Virus record (IMG/VR): IMGVR_UViG_3300045008_000200
Location: 19,214-83,213 of that record
Length of the DNA: 64,000 nt
Reading direction: 5' to 3' (one strand)
Source: a virus
The notes under the pieces were generated by a model. The model saw only the letters and a list, made by a program, of their open reading frames with translations. It did not search any database and was not told the DNA's origin. Position 1 is the first letter of the stretch. Each line of letters starts with the position of its first letter. This document shows positions 18,339-26,500 of the stretch, one piece after another. Both the position numbers and the translations under genes were made by a program.

Positions 18339-21300
18339 ATGGCTCCTAGAATCATGCAACAGCCGTTCAACGGGGACTACTCGCAGGACTTGTTTTCCGA
18401 GCGCAAACAGTTCCTTGGTGCGCTTTTCCAGCAAGGCAAGAAGATCATGGACGCTGACTGCAATGATTCCACCGTGGCTCTGGTGGGACGGTTGCAGCGC
18501 ATGATTCAGTCGGCCTTTCCCGCGCAGGCGGTGGGGAAGGCGTTTCAAATCATTCAGTCTCCGACTGCGACCACCAACAATTTCTTGGTCCGCGGGTGCT
18601 GGGAAGACGGCTTCTACGCGCAAGCGGCGCTCCCTGAGACCTATGCCAAGCTCTTCATCGGCGGTCTGTGCGCCCTCATCTCCAACTGCACGACCACCAC
18701 GGCGGGAAAAGAGGGCATTGAATTTGCCTGGACGGGGCCGACTACGGGTGGCGGGGAATACATCGCTGGGGCGCTTCACCATCGGAGCACGGCGCTCGCC
18801 CCCTTGGTCTTGACCGATACCAACGCTCGATTCGTGGTCAACTCCCTCAAGGGCATGACGCTTGTTCCGTCCGTGCCCGTGGGGGGTGCACACACGTACC
18901 AGATTCTTTCCAACACGGAAACGCAGATCACGGTGGTTGATCTTGGCGGCACGGACATGACGCTTTTTGCGTCTGCCGGGGAGTTCTACCGCATCATGCC
19001 GTCCACGCCCATTGCGGGTGGAGCCGGACAAGGACGCCGTGACTTGGTGTTTTTGGATGTGTACGTGGGGGAAATGGACTCCGCGGAAGACTCCACGCTT
19101 CTGCATCCCATCGCCGGTGGTTACGAAGCGGCGCGGCGCATGGTGATTCGACAGCAGGTGTTGGTGCGCGAGAACAAGGACGGATCGGGAAACGATGTGC
19201 TTGGGACACTGGCTGACCCGGCGTACACGCGCCCCGGCCTCCCGTGGGCGAGTGATCCCACGGCGACGGAGAGCTACTATCAGGATGGGAACGGACAGAC
19301 GCATTATTGCGTGGCTTTGGCGGAACTTTCCCGTCCGCAAGCCGACGCCACTCTTGTCACGGCGTACATCACCGACCTGCGTGACCCATACTTCGGCTCT
19401 TCACGGGAAGTGGTGGAAGCCCGCCGCGGGTACGACAACCTCTATGACAGCATTGAAGCCGCGGAAAACAAGCCTTCCCGTGCGATGGCGCTTCCCCATG
19501 AAGCCCCGACTCCGGTGACGCTTTCTCAAACCAACGTCTTGCAAATTACTGACACGGCCTACGTTGGCGAATCTGTGTCCGACAACATCAAGGAGACGTT
19601 GAAGCTCTTTGAGTACGATCCGCAGCACCCGTCCGTGACAAGCCGGAATCCGTTGCGTGGCGATCCGGCTTCTCTCATCTCGCCCATCACGTCTTACGCC
19701 AGTTTGACCGGACAAGACTTGGCGGTACGGATGCGCGATCCCGTCACGGGGGCAGTGGTCAGTTCCACCGTGGGAAATTTCGGTGGCTGTGCGTCTCCGC
19801 TCACCGCGGCGCAGTTGGTGACACTGCTCAATGGCACGGTGTTCCCGGCCATGACCATCACTTTCTCCACCGGCGCTGTTGCCCTCAGTACGGTGTTGGT
19901 GGCGCAGGAGATTCAGAGCAAATACCTTGGATTGCGCTCTCTCATCACGGGCCGGTATTCGTACATCGAAATTCTCTCCACGTATCCAATCTCCAATCTG
20001 TTCGGCACCATTGATCCGGCCACGCATTTCTATCAGAAGTTTGCCGCCTACGAAGGGCCGGGTAACACGTTTTCGTCGGTGCGCACACACTCCGGGTTGG
20101 AACCGGAAGTGGTGGACATTGTGAACGCCGGGGGTACCAGCATCATCGGCGGCACGACGACTCCGCACTTCTTCCTCAATCCGTACTTCTGCTTCGACAT
20201 GATCTTGAACGTGCAGGCGATTGCACGTTACGGTATCAAAACGACCTTTGCCACGGAGCCGTCCAAGGCGTACATGCAGCGCGATCTTCACAACGGTCGG
20301 TCGCAACTGGATTATCGCTTGCAGGTGGAGCATGATGTTGACGGACAGCATCAGCGGGGGTTTCTTACTGAACCCATGATTGATCTCGGCATTGGTGCCG
20401 ATCAGGTTAGCGCGGCTTCCATTCGTCTCTTTGCCACCATCACCAACGTCGGTCTTGCCGATGTGACGACCATTCAACAGGCGCTTGAGGCGGTCCTTCC
20501 GCTGGCTGGCGGAACGCTTACGGGACTGCTCACCATCAACGCCGGTGTGCCGGTGGGTCTGAATCTCTCCGCTTCGCGCATCGCATCCGTGGCCGATCCG
20601 GTGAATCCGCAGGATGCCGCGACCAAAGCCTACGTGGACATGGTGGCCGCTGGTCTGGACATAAAGCCGTCTTGCGTGGCTCTCTCTGACACTCCGGGGA
20701 CGCTTGCCACCGATTTCAAGGCGGGGGATACGCTGGATGGCGTGGTATTGGGCTTGGGACAGCGCATTTTGCTCACCGCTCAGGCCGATGCCAAGGAGAA
20801 CGGCATTTGGGTGACGACAAATGCCGCTCCGACACGTCCGGCGGATTTCAGCCCTACGACTCCGAATACCACCGGTTCGTTGGTTTTCATCGAAGACGGT
20901 ACGAACTACCACGATACGCAGTGGGTGATGACCACGTATCCCGATCCGGTGATTGACACCGACGCGAATGACTGGACGCAGTTTGCCGGGGCGGGGACGT
21001 ATGTGTGGCGAGACGGTATTGACGCCACGGGCATGACCGTGGACGTGAAGGTGCTGGCTCCCATCACGATCAGCGGTGGCATCGGTTCCGGCGGCGTCGT
21101 GATGCTTGATTACTCCCGCCTGTTTCAGCTTGTGGCGAATGTCTTTGACGTGGACTCCGGGGAGCTTGCCGGGACTGGTTTGGAAGTGGGGCCGTCCATT
21201 GACACCTATTCCGGGCCTTTGCGCATCGCGGCGGCTGCGGCGGGGAACGGTCTCACTGGTGGTAGCGGTTTCCCCTTGGCGGTGCTGGCGAATCCGACAA

Positions 21301-23177
21301 ACGCGAGTATCACCGTGGGAGTGGCGGGAGTATCGGTGCGGTACAACGCCGCTGCCGCTTTGACGGTCGGAGCTTCCGGTTTGGCCGTAAACTCCACCAT
21401 CGCGGGTGGCGGTTTGACGTGGGCGGCGGGTGTTGTGGCAGTGGGAGCCGGTGACGGTATCACGGTCAACGCCGATGACGTTGCTGTAAACAACGGAAAC
21501 AACTTGGGTTTTGATGGGTCTGCTCTGGTTACGCTTGGTGTGTCTTCATGGGTGTCCGGTGATTCGGGCACAGTGAGCAATGTCAACCGACAGGTCATAA
21601 TCGGGTCGTCCGGTTCGCAGATTGTTAGTGTTCCCCAAGGGAGCATCATTGCTTCCGAGTCTTCTGCTATGGTCGGGCCTATTACGGGAGAAGAGGATGT
21701 TGCCATTCTTGCTTCTTCTGACGTGATTATGTGGGGCGCGATGGAGCAGGTGGCTTTTGTCGGGGTTTACGATTGCGATGTGAGCTTTCCATCCGCGGCC
21801 ACCGGCACCACCGTTCGTCGGGCCATCGTGGGCGGTTCTACCACCAGCAACTTGACGGGGGATGATGATTCCGCTCGTTTATATAATACGGCTATGTTCG
21901 CCTGCGTGGATGGGTACATTACGGCCAGTGAATCCAATATCAACGAAGCCGCGGTGATCGCTTCTGACGGCAGCGGAATTTTGGCGGATGCTTATACCAT
22001 TAACGAATCCGCGGTAATTGCATCTAAGGATAGTGAGATTGATAATACCAGCACTGGCGCTTCGCAGAACGTGGGACAGTGTGGGCTTTTTGCCACATCC
22101 AATTCCACAATAGATCATGGGCTTACGTCTGCTGTTGTTGCGTCTTCGTATGGTTTGGTGGGTCGCGGATCGCATGATGGGGATATTTTTAACTCTGCAA
22201 TCTTGGCGTCTTATGATGTGGACATGGGGTACGGAAACTACACTGGCGGTGTTCATAACTGTGCCATCGTCGCTTCCCGCGACGGATGCCGTGTTACGGC
22301 CCGTAGTACCTATGATACATATAGCTGTGCCATCGTTGCTTCGGATGATACCTGCGTGGTGGACGCGACTGCTGGAAATACAAATCAAGTTTTGATTGCC
22401 GCGTCCGACACGGCGACTGTAGGTGATGAAGTGACGATTGGCCTCACTATGTTGTCCACTTATAATTCGGTGCCGAATAATATCCCGCGGCCCATTTCTG
22501 GCATTTATGATGACTTACCAAGTTACTCAGTGCAGGGCGTTTACAACAACGGTGAAGCGTGGGCGCTGGATACGGTGGACGGGGATATTTATTGCACCGG
22601 CGCTTTGTACGATGGATGGGCACCCGATTATGCGGAGATGTTCGAGAGTGCGGATGGATTGAGCATCCCGGTCGGCACCTTGGTCACATTCGATGAGGCT
22701 TCGCCGGACAAGATCAGGGTTGGGAAGAAGGGGGATGACTACCTGTTGGGGGCCGTTTCTGCGACGGCTGGTGTGGTGCTTGGGTCGGCGTCTCTCCTTT
22801 GGGCCAAGAAGTTTGAACGTACCGAGTTCGGTGAGGATATTTATGAGGATGTTCCCGATACGGCATGGACACCGAAGGAAGGCGAGATTGAGGAACAGCG
22901 CCCGAAGATTCGTCAAAAGAAGCTGACGAAGGACTACGACCCTTCCAAGAAATACATTCCCCGTGTGAAGCGCAGTGAGTGGCACACTGTTGGCCTTGTC
23001 GGGCAGCTTTTGGTTCGGTGTGACGACAAATTGAAAGCGCGGGATTGGGTCGGATCAGACAACGAAGGTCGGGCTACCCGTTCACAGGAGCGTGGGATGG
23101 GCTGGCGGTGCATGGCGATTCAGGTGCCGTATGACGCTGATAAGGGGTACGGTGTGGCTCTCATAATGGTTCGCTAA
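18339..23177 (+). CDS. Very large tail fiber/appendage protein with C-terminal autocleavage-type (Peptidase_G2-like) domain
   Basis: 1612 residues from ATG 18339, chosen over GTG 18333 because AAGGAG is then 9 bases away. N-terminus: FNGDYSQDLFSERKQFLGAL and GKKIMDADCND resemble the DUF6519-type attachment domain found beside contractile tails. Residues about 760-880 match fiber repeats (ATKAYVDMVAAGLDIKPSC, KENGIWVTT). Residues about 1080-1390 repeat xAIVASxDxxxV every 20-30 residues, a probable beta-helix. The last 200 residues (APDYAEMFE, GDDYLLGAVSATAGV) match the Peptidase_G2 chaperone domain that cuts itself off after trimer folding. Likely the host-binding appendage. Confidence 0.85.
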   Translation: MAPRIMQQPFNGDYSQDLFSERKQFLGALFQQGKKIMDADCNDSTVALVGRLQRMIQSAFPAQAVGKAFQIIQSPTATTNNFLVRGCWEDGFYAQAALPETYAKLFIGGLCALISNCTTTTAGKEGIEFAWTGPTTGGGEYIAGALHHRSTALAPLVLTDTNARFVVNSLKGMTLVPSVPVGGAHTYQILSNTETQITVVDLGGTDMTLFASAGEFYRIMPSTPIAGGAGQGRRDLVFLDVYVGEMDSAEDSTLLHPIAGGYEAARRMVIRQQVLVRENKDGSGNDVLGTLADPAYTRPGLPWASDPTATESYYQDGNGQTHYCVALAELSRPQADATLVTAYITDLRDPYFGSSREVVEARRGYDNLYDSIEAAENKPSRAMALPHEAPTPVTLSQTNVLQITDTAYVGESVSDNIKETLKLFEYDPQHPSVTSRNPLRGDPASLISPITSYASLTGQDLAVRMRDPVTGAVVSSTVGNFGGCASPLTAAQLVTLLNGTVFPAMTITFSTGAVALSTVLVAQEIQSKYLGLRSLITGRYSYIEILSTYPISNLFGTIDPATHFYQKFAAYEGPGNTFSSVRTHSGLEPEVVDIVNAGGTSIIGGTTTPHFFLNPYFCFDMILNVQAIARYGIKTTFATEPSKAYMQRDLHNGRSQLDYRLQVEHDVDGQHQRGFLTEPMIDLGIGADQVSAASIRLFATITNVGLADVTTIQQALEAVLPLAGGTLTGLLTINAGVPVGLNLSASRIASVADPVNPQDAATKAYVDMVAAGLDIKPSCVALSDTPGTLATDFKAGDTLDGVVLGLGQRILLTAQADAKENGIWVTTNAAPTRPADFSPTTPNTTGSLVFIEDGTNYHDTQWVMTTYPDPVIDTDANDWTQFAGAGTYVWRDGIDATGMTVDVKVLAPITISGGIGSGGVVMLDYSRLFQLVANVFDVDSGELAGTGLEVGPSIDTYSGPLRIAAAAAGNGLTGGSGFPLAVLANPTNASITVGVAGVSVRYNAAAALTVGASGLAVNSTIAGGGLTWAAGVVAVGAGDGITVNADDVAVNNGNNLGFDGSALVTLGVSSWVSGDSGTVSNVNRQVIIGSSGSQIVSVPQGSIIASESSAMVGPITGEEDVAILASSDVIMWGAMEQVAFVGVYDCDVSFPSAATGTTVRRAIVGGSTTSNLTGDDDSARLYNTAMFACVDGYITASESNINEAAVIASDGSGILADAYTINESAVIASKDSEIDNTSTGASQNVGQCGLFATSNSTIDHGLTSAVVASSYGLVGRGSHDGDIFNSAILASYDVDMGYGNYTGGVHNCAIVASRDGCRVTARSTYDTYSCAIVASDDTCVVDATAGNTNQVLIAASDTATVGDEVTIGLTMLSTYNSVPNNIPRPISGIYDDLPSYSVQGVYNNGEAWALDTVDGDIYCTGALYDGWAPDYAEMFESADGLSIPVGTLVTFDEASPDKIRVGKKGDDYLLGAVSATAGVVLGSASLLWAKKFERTEFGEDIYEDVPDTAWTPKEGEIEEQRPKIRQKKLTKDYDPSKKYIPRVKRSEWHTVGLVGQLLVRCDDKLKARDWVGSDNEGRATRSQERGMGWRCMAIQVPYDADKGYGVALIMVR
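20212..20225. repeat. 14-bp dispersed palindrome (one mismatch)
   Basis: TGCAGGCGATTGCA inside the fiber gene; differs from the consensus at position 5 only. Confidence 0.6.
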
Positions 23178-23195
23178 AACGGCGGGGAATGCTCA

Positions 23196-23543
23196 GTGGA
23201 CACCACGAAGATTCTGGATTACATGCTGACCCAAGGACCGTGGGCCGTCGCGTGCATCGGGCTGGTGTGGGTGTGGTTGCGTACTCGCAAGGAAGCCAAG
23301 GAGTCAATGGACTGCTTGGTGAAAGAGCTTGGCGTTGTGCGCGATGCCTTGCAAAAAGAAAAGGACGAACGTAGGGAAGAAGCGTTGGCGCTTCAAGCCA
23401 AGAGCGCGGAGAGTGTGGCGAAACTGGCCGTACTTATGGACCGGGTGGAAGAGCATTTGAAGCGCACCGAAGCGGTGCTCTCCGAATGCCAAAGAATTTC
23501 CACGTTGGCCGCGGCACATAACCGAGACGGGGAACGCGGATGA
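23196..23543 (+). CDS. Small membrane protein with coiled coil, holin-like
   Basis: 115 residues from GTG 23196 (GGGGA 8 bases ahead). One membrane segment at about 14-31 (GPWAVACIGLVWVWLRT) is followed by a long charged coiled coil (residues 35-95, KEKDERREEALALQAKSAE). This layout resembles the BhlA/UviB holin-like family, usually located at the end of the tail operon near lysis genes, which fits. No endolysin was found next to it, so a role in lysis remains an inference. Confidence 0.65.
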   Translation: MDTTKILDYMLTQGPWAVACIGLVWVWLRTRKEAKESMDCLVKELGVVRDALQKEKDERREEALALQAKSAESVAKLAVLMDRVEEHLKRTEAVLSECQRISTLAAAHNRDGERG

Positions 23544-23749
23544 GACTGTTTTTCTTGCGGGGCATCTTGCCGCCGGGAGTGAAGACCACGGCGGACGTGT
23601 CGGCCTATGCCCGAAGCATTACCGGCAATCCACAACCGTCCGGGGTGAAGTATCAGCAAGCCGTTACCGACCTTTGGGATGCGCTTGCTGCCAAGGTGGC
23701 GTCGGTACTCGCTACTCTTGCGGTGTTTTTCAACCCTTCCAGCAAGTAG
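23540..23749 (+). CDS. Small unidentified protein at the end of the tail operon
   Basis: 69 residues, starting in a 4-base overlap (ATGA) with the holin-like gene. The C-terminal part (DLWDALAAKVASVLATLAVFF) is a hydrophobic amphipathic helix that might associate with membrane. The overlap suggests co-translation and a related function, perhaps in lysis, but no family is recognised. Confidence 0.65.
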   Translation: MRLFFLRGILPPGVKTTADVSAYARSITGNPQPSGVKYQQAVTDLWDALAAKVASVLATLAVFFNPSSK

Positions 23750-23780
23750 CCCCCCGTTGGTCCTCTTTCTTAGAGAAAAG

Positions 23781-23794
23781 TGCACGCGATTGCA
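23781..23794. repeat. 14-bp dispersed palindrome upstream of a promoter
   Basis: TGCACGCGATTGCA, exactly 8 bases (TTTTTCCC) before the -35 box at 23803. The same arrangement is repeated almost base for base at 35588-35638. Confidence 0.75.
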
Positions 23795-23802
23795 TTTTTC
23801 CC

Positions 23803-23831
23803 TTGACAAGTCTCTTTTGACGTGTTAGATT
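23803..23831 (+). promoter_or_regulatory. Regulated early-type promoter (TTGACA-17-TAGATT)
   Basis: TTGACA 23803-23808, spacer AGTCTCTTTTGACGTGT, TAGATT 23826-23831. The spacer contains the inverted-repeat arms AGTC and GACGTGT of the proposed operator. A leader with GAGAAGGGGACCGACA precedes the start of gene 23861. This promoter starts the small-gene region after the tail operon. Confidence 0.8.
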
Positions 23832-23860
23832 ACCTCTAGACGCTGAGAAGGGGACCGACA

Positions 23861-24382
23861 ATGGCAATCAGGTGGAAAGAAGGAAGACACCCTGACGGGA
23901 GCCGGATCGAGTGGGCGGGCCGGGTGCTCCGGGCCTATACTAAGGATGATTCCCTCGCGGAAGTTACGGAATACCTGGCGGATGTGTGGGATGGCATGAA
24001 AGTTCTGAGTGTGTCCTACGGCGGTTTTCAGTGGAATGCCGCCAACACTTCTCCCGATGCTGATGTGACCGTTGACGCCACTCCCGATGTGCGAGCGGCG
24101 GCGGATGCGTGGTGTGCCGTGGAAGCGCGCAAGCGGGCCTTGGAACGTGACGACCAAGAGGCTCGTAAGGTGCTTGTTGGGCGGGAAGTGGTGGTGATTC
24201 ATGGGCGTAAAATCCCGTGGGGCACGTCCGGTGTGTGTATTTGGCGAGGGCCAAACAAATACCGGCGGTACGGATACCGAGTGGGTTTCAAAACGGAATC
24301 CGGTCAAGTGTACTTCACCGACCTTTACAACGTTGTCGTGCACCGACCGGAGCGGTATCGAATGTGTGACCATGCCGCGTAA
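23861..24382 (+). CDS. Unidentified protein, 173 residues, first gene of the early-type region
   Basis: ATG 23861 follows the shared leader and ribosome site GAGAAGGGGACCGACA. Beta-rich N-terminal third, a basic helix near 85-105 (ARKRALERDDQEARKVL) and a segment VVVIHGRKIPWGTSGVC with WRGPNKYRRYGYRV suggest a small barrel or nucleic-acid-binding domain, but no family is recognised. It is the promoter-proximal gene of the set after 23803 and so probably expressed early and strongly. Confidence 0.8.
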   Translation: MAIRWKEGRHPDGSRIEWAGRVLRAYTKDDSLAEVTEYLADVWDGMKVLSVSYGGFQWNAANTSPDADVTVDATPDVRAAADAWCAVEARKRALERDDQEARKVLVGREVVVIHGRKIPWGTSGVCIWRGPNKYRRYGYRVGFKTESGQVYFTDLYNVVVHRPERYRMCDHAA

Positions 24383-24412
24383 GCGGGTGGGAGCGGCTTG
24401 CGGGGTGATGCT

Positions 24413-24733
24413 ATGAAGACGGAGTTGTGTAAAGACGGACTTTTGGCGGGAATTGAACGCAGTGTGGATGTCCTTTTGGACACGGGGGAAAAGCTGCTTA
24501 CCTTCATGGAAAAAGCTGGCATAGGACGGGTGACGGGGGCGGACTGGCACGAACCGGATCAAGCCGGGGTGTCCGCCGAAGTGCGAGGGAACCACCTTGA
24601 CAATGCGATGGGTGACGGCGGAGAGTGTGGGGAGTTTGCCGTCTTTCTGAAATGGACGGATGAGGCGGACGAAAGCAACACGAAAATCCAAAGTCTAAAC
24701 CTCGCCACTTTGTTGGCCCTTGCCGCGAAGTGA
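24413..24733 (+). CDS. Unidentified acidic protein, 106 residues
   Basis: ATG 24413 is preferred because GGGGTG lies 6 bases ahead; TTG 24398 is in frame but poorly placed. The sequence is acidic, with a His/Gly/Asp-rich middle (EVRGNHLDNAMGDGGECG) and a helical end. It lies between other short genes read in the same direction. No family is recognised. Confidence 0.7.
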   Translation: MKTELCKDGLLAGIERSVDVLLDTGEKLLTFMEKAGIGRVTGADWHEPDQAGVSAEVRGNHLDNAMGDGGECGEFAVFLKWTDEADESNTKIQSLNLATLLALAAK

Positions 24734-24756
24734 CGCGGGATGAAAGGGGAAATTGA

Positions 24757-25155
24757 ATGGACAACGAGCAACTAAAACTATCAGAATGCTCGGTGTGTAA
24801 TAAGCCGCCAGAGACCTACATGGCGAATCACAGATTTGCTTTGTTTTGCCCATGCTTGAAAGTTGTTGGCAAAGACTGGATTCGCGTTATTCGCGCGTGG
24901 CAGGCGGCCAATGGAGCAGTTCATCAGTTTGCCGACTTTCACGAAATGGTCAGGACGGAAATCGTTGACCTAAATCTATCGGTCAACCTGATGAATCGGC
25001 TACGCAATGCCGGATGCGCCTTTGGCTCCGATGCCTGGCAGAAGACGGAGCAAGAGCTTTTACGAATCAAGGGCTTCGGTCGAAGATGTCTTGAGGAGTG
25101 GCGTTCCTTTTTGGGAATTTATGGGCTCAAGCCTGGTGGGAAGAAATTATTGTAA
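24757..25155 (+). CDS. RNA polymerase alpha C-terminal-domain-like protein with N-terminal Cys motif
   Basis: 132 residues. Residues about 72-128 (DLNLSVNLMNRLRNAG, EQELLRIKGFGRRCLEEW, LGIYGLKPG) closely follow the bacterial alpha-CTD pattern (DLxLSVRxxNCLKxA, EExLLxIxNxGKKSLxE, GLxLG), the helix-hairpin-helix domain that binds UP elements and activators. Compared with E. coli alpha, the Asn at 268 and Gly at 296 positions are kept, while the Arg at 265 is replaced by Asn. The N-terminus has CxxC (SVCNKPPE) and FCPC, which could bind zinc. It may compete with, or redirect, the host alpha subunit at phage promoters. ATG 24757 has AAAGGGGAA ahead. Confidence 0.75.
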   Translation: MDNEQLKLSECSVCNKPPETYMANHRFALFCPCLKVVGKDWIRVIRAWQAANGAVHQFADFHEMVRTEIVDLNLSVNLMNRLRNAGCAFGSDAWQKTEQELLRIKGFGRRCLEEWRSFLGIYGLKPGGKKLL

Positions 25156-25169
25156 AGAGAGGAACAACA

Positions 25170-25274
25170 ATGCACTTCAAAAGCGCAATTGGAATGGTCA
25201 CCGATAACCGTGGCCTACCAAATTGCTCTGCTAGGACAGGAAAGAATTGGGCGATGGAGGATAACGCGCAATGA
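25170..25274 (+). CDS. Very small unidentified protein, 34 residues
   Basis: ATG 25170 has a strong AGAGAGGA site 5-12 bases upstream, and the stop TGA overlaps the ATG of the next gene (ATGA). The product starts MHFKSAIGMVTDNRG and has no recognisable domain. The strong ribosome site and overlap are the main support. Confidence 0.55.
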   Translation: MHFKSAIGMVTDNRGLPNCSARTGKNWAMEDNAQ

Positions 25275-25501
25275 TTAGAACTCAAATCATCTGTGACGGT
25301 TGCGGCAAAATCGGGTTGGAGTCCCAAGGCAAAGGGCGAATGAACGCCGGAAACATGCGCGTCGAACTCACCCGCCACGGATGGGTAAATAACACAAACC
25401 GCGCTTGCGTCGGCTCCAACGATTGGTGCCGGGAATGCTGGGCGAGTTTTCGCCAAAATCTTGCGGCAGCACTGAGCCCGCAACCGGACCCGATAACCTA
25501 A
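25271..25501 (+). CDS. Small zinc-finger-like protein, 76 residues
   Basis: Two Cys pairs, CDGC near residue 9 and CREC near residue 53, separated by about 40 residues, suggest one zinc-binding site. The start overlaps the preceding small gene by 4 bases. Such small Cys-rich proteins are abundant in this region. Function unknown. Confidence 0.7.
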   Translation: MIRTQIICDGCGKIGLESQGKGRMNAGNMRVELTRHGWVNNTNRACVGSNDWCRECWASFRQNLAAALSPQPDPIT

Positions 25502-25516
25502 ACAAAGGAGAATATT

Positions 25517-25624
25517 ATGCCCAGCCAACGAATCGCCGACTTGGAGAAAACCATCGCCACGCTGAACGACGAGGTGGCGACGGCGGAGCGGAAGTTCAGT
25601 ATGACGGGTGATGATAATGAATAA
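25517..25624 (+). CDS. Very small coiled-coil-like protein, 35 residues
   Basis: ATG 25517 is 6 bases after AAAGGAG. The product (RIADLEKTIATLNDEVATAE) is a heptad-patterned helix that could form a short coiled coil. It overlaps the next gene in another frame by 8 bases. Function unknown. Confidence 0.55.
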   Translation: MPSQRIADLEKTIATLNDEVATAERKFSMTGDDNE

Positions 25625-25814
25625 GGTCAAGCCTCCCCCCGAATGCGAGTTATGCACGAGCGAGGCCGCGTCGCGCATTTGTATCAAGTGTGGTCGAAAT
25701 TATGGCGAGCGGTGTCACTCGCAACACCCATTAGCGGACAGCGATATGTGTGTTGAATGCCTACCCGACAGCGATGATGGTAGTGACAATGAAAGCACCG
25801 AACGCACCCGATGA
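25617..25814 (+). CDS. B-box/zinc-finger-like small protein, 65 residues
   Basis: Cys/His spacing CELC...CIKC...C...H...CVEC resembles cross-brace or B-box type zinc fingers. ATG 25617 is preferred with GGG 8 bases ahead; ATG 25611 is possible. Its end overlaps the next gene. Likely protein-protein or nucleic-acid contact; function unknown. Confidence 0.65.
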   Translation: MNKVKPPPECELCTSEAASRICIKCGRNYGERCHSQHPLADSDMCVECLPDSDDGSDNESTERTR

Positions 25815-26067
25815 GGGCCGCCCCGCCGTGGGCCGGGGAACCGCTCGCATCCCGGCGATTCCGGCGAAGTGTTGCGGAAAACGCCCGCGGGTCATCATGG
25901 AATTGGTGCGCGGCACCCGATTTGGCGGTGGGCATGAGTGGCCGGTACAAGAACGGGCATGGAAAGTGAAGTGCCAGTGTTGTGGGCGGGAAAATACGCA
26001 CGGCCTTTTCCGTGGCCGGTACGGGCGAACGGGGGCTATCGCGGAGTGGAATGCGGAAACGCCTTGA
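25789..26067 (+). CDS. Small zinc-ribbon protein resembling the Lar restriction-alleviation family
   Basis: About 92 residues from ATG 25789; upstream in-frame starts at 25777 and 25750 exist. CCGKRPRV, a later KCQCCGRENTH and the end GAIAEWNAETP match the general layout of Lar-type proteins (CPxCG...CxxCGxxG...AIxxWN), several of which soften host type I restriction. The stop TGA lies inside the -35 box of the promoter at 26064. The Lar link is by pattern only. Confidence 0.55.
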   Translation: MKAPNAPDEGRPAVGRGTARIPAIPAKCCGKRPRVIMELVRGTRFGGGHEWPVQERAWKVKCQCCGRENTHGLFRGRYGRTGAIAEWNAETP

Positions 26068-26092
26068 CAATGCGTTTATGTAGTGTTAGGTT
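26064..26092 (+). promoter_or_regulatory. Regulated promoter (TTGACA-17-TAGGTT)
   Basis: TTGACA 26064-26069, spacer ATGCGTTTATGTAGTGT, TAGGTT 26087-26092. The spacer ends in GTGT as in the whole set, but the left operator arm is weaker. The TGA of the -35 box doubles as the stop codon of the preceding gene. Confidence 0.7.
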
Positions 26093-26113
26093 TCCGATGA
26101 AGGGAGCACCGCC

Positions 26114-26224
26114 ATGAGGCATCTGACCGTTGACGACATTATGCGGTTGGAGCCATGCGGCCACGACAAGGGAAGACGATGGCAAGAACTACACGCGCGC
26201 TCGCGTCAAGCAGTTGTTCGATGA
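26114..26224 (+). CDS. Very small protein, 36 residues, possibly a frameshifted remnant
   Basis: First start codon after the promoter at 26064, with AAGGGAG about 8 bases ahead. The product begins MRHLTVDDIMRLEPCGHDKG and stops at TGA 26222. In the frame one base later, DGKNYTRARVKQLFDDE follows, which would fit naturally after the LEPC segment, so the present sequence may be one base out of frame. The stop overlaps the ATG of the next gene. Confidence 0.45.
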   Translation: MRHLTVDDIMRLEPCGHDKGRRWQELHARSRQAVVR

Positions 26225-26466
26225 TGAGACACGTAACACAAGTCCTAATCCAACGGTTTCATTGCCATGCCTGTGGTGGTTTTCAGGTAGTTATTGTCTG
26301 GCGCAGAAAAACCCCGCATCTTCATCGGTGTTCTGCGTGTCGTGCGGAATCACAATGGCTTCGCCACGGCGATAGGACAGTCTGCATCGCGTCGCGCAAC
26401 CGGGGGATACGCAGGTGGTTTCGATTCGAGGAGTATTCGCCTACCGTGTCCACGCGAAGTAGGTAG
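26221..26466 (+). CDS. Small zinc-ribbon protein, 81 residues
   Basis: Starts ATG ATG at 26221 in a 4-base overlap with the upstream stop. Cys pairs CHAC and CSAC about 19 residues apart (FHCHACGGF, RCSACRAE) form a typical zinc ribbon; the C-terminus is Arg-rich. Probably nucleic-acid binding; function unknown. Confidence 0.55.
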   Translation: MMRHVTQVLIQRFHCHACGGFQVVIVWRRKTPHLHRCSACRAESQWLRHGDRTVCIASRNRGIRRWFRFEEYSPTVSTRSR

Positions 26467-26500
26467 GAGCCGACATATATCGCATCGAAAGGAGTAAGTG

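Noticed and set aside
19401-20912. Minus-strand reading frame of 503 codons opposite the fiber gene
   Set aside because: A shadow caused by biased third codon positions on the plus strand; the translation is Arg/His/Gly-rich with no recognisable fold.
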